59,134 nt of DNA, taken from NCBI RefSeq assembly GCF_002224245.2, contig NZ_NKHK02000010.1, positions 1 to 59,134 of the forward strand, in the 5' to 3' direction. Below the pieces are notes generated by a model. That model searched no databases. It saw nothing but the letters and a program-made list of their open reading frames with translations, and was not told the origin of the DNA. This DNA is from Moraxella sp. VT-16-12. Lineage in GTDB: Bacteria > Pseudomonadota > Gammaproteobacteria > Pseudomonadales > Moraxellaceae. The position numbers and the translations under genes are program-made. This document shows, piece after piece, positions 58,175 to 59,134 of this stretch. Numbering within the stretch: position 1 is the first letter of the stretch; each line of letters opens with the position of its first letter.

Positions 58175-58951
58175 ATGAAAAAACTCTATAATGAAAAAAA
58201 GGTTGTTTATCTTCAGAGCTTGAGCTGCCACCCTATTTTTGCAACAACCAATAAGAAACTTTCAATTTCGGCAGCAACGATTCACTACTACCCCAAAGGC
58301 AGTTTGATTTATTTGCAATATGCTAAAGTGCGTTATTTATATTTTTTATTAGAAGGTGCAATCCATTGCTATCGTCAGCAGCCCAATGGTCAAGAAAGCC
58401 TAATAAACAGATTTGATACAAATAAAACTCATATCCACCAGGTGCAGATGATCAATGACAGCCTGCCTAATTTAAAAGTAGATGAGCATGATGAAAAACA
58501 AGATGAGATGCTTGCGCATAATCAATATAACTTGTTTGGAAAAAATAGCTGCCATCAGTTAACCGCTAAAGCTTCACAAAATAGCTATGTTGCCATTTTA
58601 CCCATTCATGAGATAAAGAAAACATTCAACAACTCATCTTTAGCTACGATATTTACTTGGTATGCAGAGCAGATGTATGAGCAAATCTCGACACAGTTTT
58701 TATTGTATGATTTATTAAGCCTGAAAACTGCACAAGCGAAAGTAGCTTATTATCTATTATGCCATGCTGACAATAACAGCAAAATAGAGATATCCATGAG
58801 TCAAAAAAATCTTGCAAGCCTACTAAGTATCCGTGCTGAAACACTCAGCCGAACTTTGCGATCTTTGATAAATCAGCAAATTATTAGCGTAAATGGTGCA
58901 CAATACACTATTTTAAAATCCGAACACCTAGAACAGATGGTGGAACAATGA
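58175..58951 (+). CDS. Crp/Fnr family transcription regulator
   Basis: 258 aa. A cyclic-nucleotide-binding-like beta barrel (KGSLIYLQYAKVRYLYFLLEGAIHCYRQQPNGQESLINRF) followed by a helix-turn-helix of the Crp type (ISMSQKNLASLLSIRAETLSRTLRSL). It lacks the N-terminal cysteine cluster of FNR, so it is not an oxygen sensor of the Fe-S type. An insertion of some 30 polar residues (about 90-120) interrupts the sensor domain. Its place beside the nitrate cluster suggests control by NO or nitrite, like Dnr/NarR, but this is inference. Confidence 0.85.
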   Translation: MKKLYNEKKVVYLQSLSCHPIFATTNKKLSISAATIHYYPKGSLIYLQYAKVRYLYFLLEGAIHCYRQQPNGQESLINRFDTNKTHIHQVQMINDSLPNLKVDEHDEKQDEMLAHNQYNLFGKNSCHQLTAKASQNSYVAILPIHEIKKTFNNSSLATIFTWYAEQMYEQISTQFLLYDLLSLKTAQAKVAYYLLCHADNNSKIEISMSQKNLASLLSIRAETLSRTLRSLINQQIISVNGAQYTILKSEHLEQMVEQ

Positions 58952-59057
58952 CCACACAAACGCTATTTCATTTTTGATGAGATGATATTTTAAAAAATAG
59001 TGATTTAATCAGCAGATTACTTTTTCGACAATCGTAATAACAATTCAAAGATTCGCC

Positions 59058-59134
59058 ATGCTCATGAACATCCAAAACACTGCCAAACGCCCAACATCGC
59101 CCCACCCCATTTTAAATTTGGGTTTTCGCATATT
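59058..59134 (+). CDS. Start of a gene cut by the window edge, possibly NnrS-like
   Basis: 25 codons visible from ATG 59058 (a second ATG at 59064). The text SPHPILNLGFRI recalls the N-terminus of NnrS proteins, membrane haem-Cu proteins of the NO response, which usually have HP-x-x-x-L-x-FR-x-FF. Too short to be sure, but the context fits. Confidence 0.35.
   Translation, partial: MLMNIQNTAKRPTSPHPILNLGFRI

Overview
The window looks like a chromosomal segment of a Moraxella species (Gammaproteobacteria, Moraxellaceae). Basis: moderate GC, a respiratory nitrate reductase locus with the gene order known in Moraxella, a homologue of the Neisseria/Moraxella ACP lysozyme inhibitor, and an IS1016-type element. 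The species cannot be fixed from the sequence alone.

Layout. (1) 0.1-3.0 kb: remnant of an Eco57I-like restriction-modification system with two methyltransferase genes, then a small chimeric gene joining an FRG-like start to what looks like the tail of a restriction helicase. (2) 3.2-8.4 kb: upp, a small lipoprotein, secA, hemL. (3) 8.8-14.3 kb: an unusual gene set of a Roadblock/LC7 protein, a broken PAS gene, a PhnD-like binding protein without signal peptide, two unknown proteins (one with a receiver-like start), a small COG2229-type GTPase and a last protein that itself looks Roadblock-like. This is the best candidate for a poorly described system, probably a GTPase switch comparable to MglA/MglB or Streptomyces conservons. 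(4) 14.4-28.2 kb: housekeeping genes (dsbC, RDD protein, tRNA-Arg, tRNA-Ser, thiD, guaA, phhB, tilS, proC, yggT, FKBP, tyrS, ACP-like inhibitor, anmK). (5) 28.3-34.3 kb: accessory block behind tRNA-Gly: Xre repressor, AlpA-like gene, tyrosine integrase, umuD, a twice-frameshifted umuC, a membrane ORF cut by a decayed IS1016. (6) 34.6-59.1 kb: nitrate respiration island: moeB, narK2, narK1, narX, narL, moaA, MOSC, moaB, mobA, moaC, moaD, moaE, modABC, moeA, a PpiC-type isomerase, narI, narJ, narH, narG, then a carbonic anhydrase, a Crp/Fnr regulator and perhaps the start of an nnrS-like gene.

In region 6, NarK1/NarK2 carry nitrate and nitrite across the membrane. NarXL sense them. ModABC imports molybdate, the Moa/Moe/MobA proteins build the bis-MGD cofactor, and NarGHI with chaperone NarJ reduces nitrate. 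A perfect FNR box and a 7-2-7 NarL-type site lie between narK1 and narX.

A compositional signal divides the window. By eye GATC occurs only 4 times in the first 28.5 kb, about 68 times in 28.5-47.6 kb, and about 7 times in 47.6-57.3 kb. The host genome appears to avoid GATC, while the integrase-to-modC block does not, suggesting recent acquisition of that block. All counts and motif positions were read by eye.
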